From: Salsipaludibacter sp963735045
Lineage (GTDB): Bacteria > Actinomycetota > Nitriliruptoria > Nitriliruptorales > Nitriliruptoraceae
Length of the DNA: 64,000 nt
Direction: 5' to 3'
NCBI GenBank assembly: GCA_963735045.1
Contig: CAVTIZ010000002.1
Span: forward strand, 248,001-312,000
Part shown: positions 60,736 to 64,000 of the stretch, one piece after another
Numbering within the stretch: the stretch's first letter is position 1
Layout of the letters: each line of letters opens with the position of its first letter
Program-made: the position numbers and the translations under genes
Notes under the pieces: model-generated
Databases searched by the model: none
What the model saw: only the letters and a program-made list of their open reading frames with translations
What the model was told of the DNA's origin: nothing

Positions 60736-61224
60736 ATGGCCTCAGCACTCACCGTCTGGAAGTTCGACGACGCATCCGGCGCCGAGACGGCCCGCGACGA
60801 ACTGGTGTCGCTGCAGAAGCAGGAACTGATCACGATCCACGACGCCGCCGTCGTGACGTGGCCGGAGGGAGCCAAGAAGCCCAAGACCAAGCAGGCCTTC
60901 TCGACCACCGGGGCCGGTGCGGCCAGTGGCGCGTTCTGGGGCATGCTGTTCGGCCTGATCTTCTTCGTCCCGCTGTTCGGCCTTGCCTTCGGGGCCGCGA
61001 TGGGGGCGATGAGCGGTTCCCTCAGCGACTTCGGCATCGACGACGACTTCATCGACAGCGTCCGGGACCAGGTGACCCCCGGGACGTCCGCCCTGTTCCT
61101 GATGTCCAGCGACGCCGTGGTCGACAAGATCGGTGAACAGGTCGACCTTGGCCACGCCGAACTGATCAGCACCAACCTCAGCGTCGAGGACGAAGAGGCC
61201 CTTCGCGAGGCCTTCGCCGGCTGA
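60736..61224 (+). CDS. DUF1269-family small membrane protein
   Basis: 162 residues: MASALTVWKFDDASGAETARDELVSLQKQELITIHDAAVVTWPEGAKKPKTKQ, a glycine-zipper-like hydrophobic hairpin (GAGAASGAFWGMLFGLIFFVPLFGLAFGAAMGAMSGSLSDFGID) and FIDSVRDQVTPGTSALFLMSSDAVVDKI, the classic DUF1269 arrangement. The probable location is the membrane. It is followed by a strong intrinsic terminator, so it is monocistronic, and is probably under boxes B/C. Confidence 0.92.
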   Translation: MASALTVWKFDDASGAETARDELVSLQKQELITIHDAAVVTWPEGAKKPKTKQAFSTTGAGAASGAFWGMLFGLIFFVPLFGLAFGAAMGAMSGSLSDFGIDDDFIDSVRDQVTPGTSALFLMSSDAVVDKIGEQVDLGHAELISTNLSVEDEEALREAFAG

Positions 61225-61233
61225 CGCGTCACG

Positions 61234-61284
61234 GCGGCCACCGCCAACGGGACCACGACCCGCTGGCGGTGGCCGCACTTTTTT
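61234..61284 (+). terminator. Strong intrinsic terminator
   Basis: GCGGCCACCGCCA (61234-61246) pairs perfectly with TGGCGGTGGCCGC (61264-61276), followed by AC and six T (61279-61284). It ends the DUF1269 transcript and lies 3 bp before the end of the convergent channel gene. Confidence 0.93.
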
Positions 61285-61287
61285 GGC

Positions 61288-63246
61288 TCAGGTCACGACC
61301 ACGACGCGGTCGTCGCCCGCGAGGTCGACTCGCCGATCCGGCGACGGGGCGAGGACCAGTTCCGGACCGTCGGGCGCGGCGCGCCACCAGCCCAGGGCCA
61401 GCAACCCGGCGACATGGGCGCGCTCGACCACCTGCCGTACGTCGACGTCGCCCGCCAGGCCGAGCGAGGCCGCCGTCACGGTGGCGATGTTGGGGCCACG
61501 GTCGTCGTAGAGCGCGCGCAGGATGTCTCGTCGCCGGGGCACGTGGACCAGCTGGACCAGCAGTCGGGCGCTCGCCCCCGGTTCGATGACCCAGTCGTCG
61601 CGACCCGGGACGCCCACCAGTGGGACGTGCCCGACGTCGAGCACCTGGACCACGATGCGGGGAGACAGCCGCGCCCCGCGACGACGACGAACGACGCCGA
61701 GGTCCAGCAGGGTGCGGGTGTCCGCGTCCGCCGGGTCCCGCTGGTCGGCGTCGGGCAGCAGCACCACGGTGTCGATGCCGTCGAGTCCGTCGCGACCATC
61801 GAGGTGGGCCGACAGCGAGGTCGGCCGCACCACCGTCAGTGGCGTGGGGTCCGGCAGGTGGGGGACGGCGGTGGACCCGTCGTTGTCGGCCAGCACGACC
61901 TCGACGACCACGTCGCGCGCGGTCGTGGCATGTTCGGCCAGCAGCCGCGCCCCGAGGCGGTTCCACCCCACCACCAGCACCCGGTCGCCGTGGCCGTTGG
62001 CGTCGTGGACCTGCGGGTGGAGGTCGATGGTGGCCGACTGCTGCCGTGGTTGGGTCGGCCCACGGCCCCGATGGCTGGGCCCCTCCCGATCGCGGCCCCG
62101 GGGGGGAGGACCCATCGACTGGGTCGCCCGGCCGACGGTGACGAGGTCCTCGCCCGGGCCGATGGTCCGTTCGTCCACGGGGTGGAGTTCCAGGCGGCCC
62201 GCGCTGTCGAACACCCCGATCGGCCGCTGGCTCGTCCCCGCGAGGACGAGGTCGCCGAACGACGTCCCGACGTGCGCGGTCGCATCCTGGACCTGGAGGT
62301 CGACGCCCCCCACCTGCAGCAGTTCGGCGAGGACGGGTCCGAGCCCCCCACCCCGAAGGGCGAAGGCCGCACTGCGAGCCAGCGCGCCGGGGGCGTGGAG
62401 GGGATGCACCCACGGTCCGCACGCCCCCACCAGCCGATCCGCCGACGCCGGGTCGCGAACCTCGACGACGGTCGGCACGTTGGCGGACCCGCCCATGACC
62501 GCCCTCAGCGCCAGCACGGTCCGGATGGCGGTGGCGTCGTCGTCGCGATCGTCGTGGAGCACGACGATGCCGCGGGCCCGACCCGGGCGGATCAGCCGGA
62601 GGTCCGCCTGCACGGTGGGGTCGCCCGAGCGCAGCACGACCCGCACCGCGCGTCGGTCGATGCCGGCCGCACGAAGTCGACGGTCGACGGCTGCCGGGTC
62701 ACCCTCCGCCAGCACCACCACCGTCGTGGGACGGGCCGACGACGCCCCCAGTGCCACCTGTCGCACCACCTCGGCGAGCTGGTCGGCCGCGCCCAGCACC
62801 ACGAGGTGCCCGGACTCGATGACGGCGGTCCGGCCGTGGCGCATGCGGGCGATCCGGTCCTCGACGCCCGCCGCGATGATCCCGATGAGCGTGCCCGCCA
62901 CGAGCAGCCCGAAGATCGTGACCGCCAGGGCGAGAACGCGTCGTCCCCACCCGGTGTCGTTGGCCATCGTCCCGGGGTCGAGGACGCGCAGCAGGCTCTG
63001 CCAGAAGTCCTCGAGCCAGCCCGCTTCGTTGCTGCCCGACAGTCCGACGCCGAACAGGTCCAGCAGCAACGAACTGGCCAGGACCGCGAGCAGCGTGACC
63101 ACGCCGAGCCACACCAGGGTCGCCCACATACCCCGGGCGAGGAGGTTGTCGAACCGATACCGCAGCCGGTGGCGCCACGACTCGTCGTACGGGTCCACGT
63201 TGGGGGTCCCACCCGAGCCACCGTCGGGGCGAGTGTCGTCAGCCAC
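61288..63246 (-). CDS. CASTOR/POLLUX-type ion channel with RCK-like domains
   Basis: 652 residues. The N-terminus RHRLRYRFDNLLARGMWATLVWLGVVTLLAVLASSLLL and the pore-like FWQSLLRVLDPGTMANDTGWGRRVLALAVTIFGLLVAGTLIGIIAAGVEDRI match the CASTOR/POLLUX/DMI1 family. Two RCK-like Rossmann units follow (GHLVVLGAADQLAEVVRQVALG; DRVLVVGWNRLGARLLAEHAT). A Pro/Arg-rich linker separates them. Plant relatives are nuclear Ca2+/K+ channels; bacterial members are mostly unstudied. The GTG start lies 150 bp from a pair of stress-island boxes shared with a divergent CMD-like gene. Confidence 0.88.
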   Translation of the reverse strand: MADDTRPDGGSGGTPNVDPYDESWRHRLRYRFDNLLARGMWATLVWLGVVTLLAVLASSLLLDLFGVGLSGSNEAGWLEDFWQSLLRVLDPGTMANDTGWGRRVLALAVTIFGLLVAGTLIGIIAAGVEDRIARMRHGRTAVIESGHLVVLGAADQLAEVVRQVALGASSARPTTVVVLAEGDPAAVDRRLRAAGIDRRAVRVVLRSGDPTVQADLRLIRPGRARGIVVLHDDRDDDATAIRTVLALRAVMGGSANVPTVVEVRDPASADRLVGACGPWVHPLHAPGALARSAAFALRGGGLGPVLAELLQVGGVDLQVQDATAHVGTSFGDLVLAGTSQRPIGVFDSAGRLELHPVDERTIGPGEDLVTVGRATQSMGPPPRGRDREGPSHRGRGPTQPRQQSATIDLHPQVHDANGHGDRVLVVGWNRLGARLLAEHATTARDVVVEVVLADNDGSTAVPHLPDPTPLTVVRPTSLSAHLDGRDGLDGIDTVVLLPDADQRDPADADTRTLLDLGVVRRRRGARLSPRIVVQVLDVGHVPLVGVPGRDDWVIEPGASARLLVQLVHVPRRRDILRALYDDRGPNIATVTAASLGLAGDVDVRQVVERAHVAGLLALGWWRAAPDGPELVLAPSPDRRVDLAGDDRVVVVT

Positions 63247-63396
63247 GCGCGAGGCGTGATGGACATGGGGCGGACACGGTCATGGTTGGCGCCTTCCGGC
63301 GGCCGAGGGTGGTGTCCGGCCGCTGGCTGGGTGGTGAACTCGCTGCCGTGCACCGTGGCTGGTGTGCCAGCGTGGTCCGCGAGGGTGGGCGTGGCA

Positions 63397-63446
63397 TCAT
63401 CCGGATCGGGCGACGTCCGCGCCTAGACCTCATCCCGGTCAGGTGA
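63397..63446. promoter_or_regulatory. Stress-island boxes D and E (tandem pair)
   Basis: TCATCC-GGATC-GGGCGA (63397-63413) and TCATCC-CGGTC-AGGTGA (63430-63446), centres 33 bp apart, in the gap between the divergent channel (−) and CMD-like (+) genes. Confidence 0.7.
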
Positions 63447-63527
63447 TGTCTCCGGGAACACCTCCCCGTAGCGTTCGCACCAGTGGGGACGTGGCGCCGG
63501 CACCGTGGCCCCCGGGAGGAGGCCAGG

Positions 63528-63932
63528 ATGGATGACATGGGGCGCACGCTGCTCGCGGCCTCGCTGCACGACGGCCCCACGATCCGCAGCCTCGGAGGGG
63601 CCCACGGCGTCGGGTTCGGAGCGGGTGTCGGCGCCCGCACCGAGAGCCTGGTCCAGCTCGCGGCGCTGGTGTGCCTGGATGCACCCACGCCCACCTTCCA
63701 GATGGTCGTCGACCGGGCCCTGGCGGCGGGCGTGGAGTCCGCCGACCTGCTCGCCATGCTCGGCGCGATCACGCCGCTGGTCGGTGAGGCGAGGGTCGTG
63801 GCCGCGGCCGGGGGCCTGGCGGCGGCCCTGGGCTACGACCTGGACGCCGCCCTGGAGGATCCCGATTCACTCGACCCCGACGCCGAACCGCGGCGGCACC
63901 CGCGCGACGACCCCTGGGCTGGGCTGGGCTGA
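63528..63932 (+). CDS. Carboxymuconolactone-decarboxylase-like helical protein
   Basis: 134 residues. The pattern ARTESLVQLAALVCLDAPTPTFQMVVDRALAAGVESADLLAMLGAITPLVGEARVVAAAGGLAAALGYDLD matches the CMD/AhpD helical core (LVxLAALV..., AxxAGV...ELLxML, G..R...A). The redox CxxC and adjacent His of AhpD are absent, so peroxidase activity is not expected. The strong GGGAGGA precedes ATG 63528. The gene diverges from the CASTOR/POLLUX-like channel. Function unknown. Confidence 0.7.
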   Translation: MDDMGRTLLAASLHDGPTIRSLGGAHGVGFGAGVGARTESLVQLAALVCLDAPTPTFQMVVDRALAAGVESADLLAMLGAITPLVGEARVVAAAGGLAAALGYDLDAALEDPDSLDPDAEPRRHPRDDPWAGLG

Positions 63933-64000
63933 CGTCGGCCGTGGACCCGGTGGCGGCGTCGCTCGGGCCCGAGGTCGCTGCCCGTCCCGGCTCAGACGTG

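Noticed and set aside
1..64000. CRISPR arrays, prophage genes, rRNA operons
   Set aside because: No regularly spaced repeats of 24-37 bp, no phage structural or integrase genes and no rRNA sequence were seen.

Overview
The window is high-GC DNA (often above 70% G+C) with frequent GTG starts, purine-rich ribosome binding sites and many 4-bp ATGA/GTGA overlaps. Together with a BTAD-type regulator end, a DUF385/F420-type oxidoreductase, a LAL-type LuxR regulator and FCD-type GntR and LacI regulators, this indicates an actinobacterium. A deep-branching environmental lineage such as the Nitriliruptoria is only a guess.

Layout. 0-2.5 kb: the end of a regulator, then a cluster with a YbaY-like protein, an astacin-type zinc protease with no visible export signal, a 70-residue copy of the protease's C-terminal module, and an acidic Gly-rich protein. 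2.6-13.7 kb: ordinary metabolism and transport (TauE-like exporter, F420-type reductase, ABM monooxygenase, cyclase/TPP-enzyme pair, SulP transporter, GH3 glucosidase, YbaK, VOC, aldo-keto reductase). 14.0-14.2 kb: tRNA-Ser(GCU) and tRNA-Arg(ACG). 14.2-21.6 kb: a stretch of visibly lower G+C immediately 3' of the tRNA pair, probably acquired, with a GntR/amidohydrolase operon, a DinB-like protein, small proteins and a divergent kinase/MarR pair. 21.8-30.9 kb: P-type ATPase, sugar-acid dehydratase with a divergent zinc dehydrogenase, a VOC protein, a transposase fragment, a lipoprotein, and a TetR gene divergent from a frameshifted SDR. 30.9-37.6 kb: a glycan debranching enzyme divergent from a LacI/ABC sugar importer operon that lacks its ATPase. 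37.7-39.2 kb: an FAD monooxygenase.

39.4-46.6 kb is the most unusual block. Four tightly overlapping minus-strand genes encode a six-helix membrane protein, two membrane sensors ending in class III cyclase-like domains, and between them an MscS-type channel with a cyclic-nucleotide-binding-like tail. Both cyclase domains, and the binding cassette of the channel, lack key canonical residues, and one sensor gene is frameshifted at the edge of a 12-bp repeat tract.

46.9-63.9 kb looks like a stress island: three DUF1269/DUF6325-type proteins, SulP-STAS, DUF2252, arylsulfatase, ClC channel, a large LuxR-type regulator, glutamate decarboxylase with a YrhK-like protein, a SHOCT protein, a CASTOR/POLLUX-like channel and a CMD-like protein. 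Nine copies of one 17-bp inverted repeat (TCATCC-N5-GGRYGA) lie in the intergenic spaces of this island and upstream of the channel/sensor operon. I saw none elsewhere in the window. The simplest reading is a single regulon, perhaps controlled by the LuxR-type regulator encoded in its middle.
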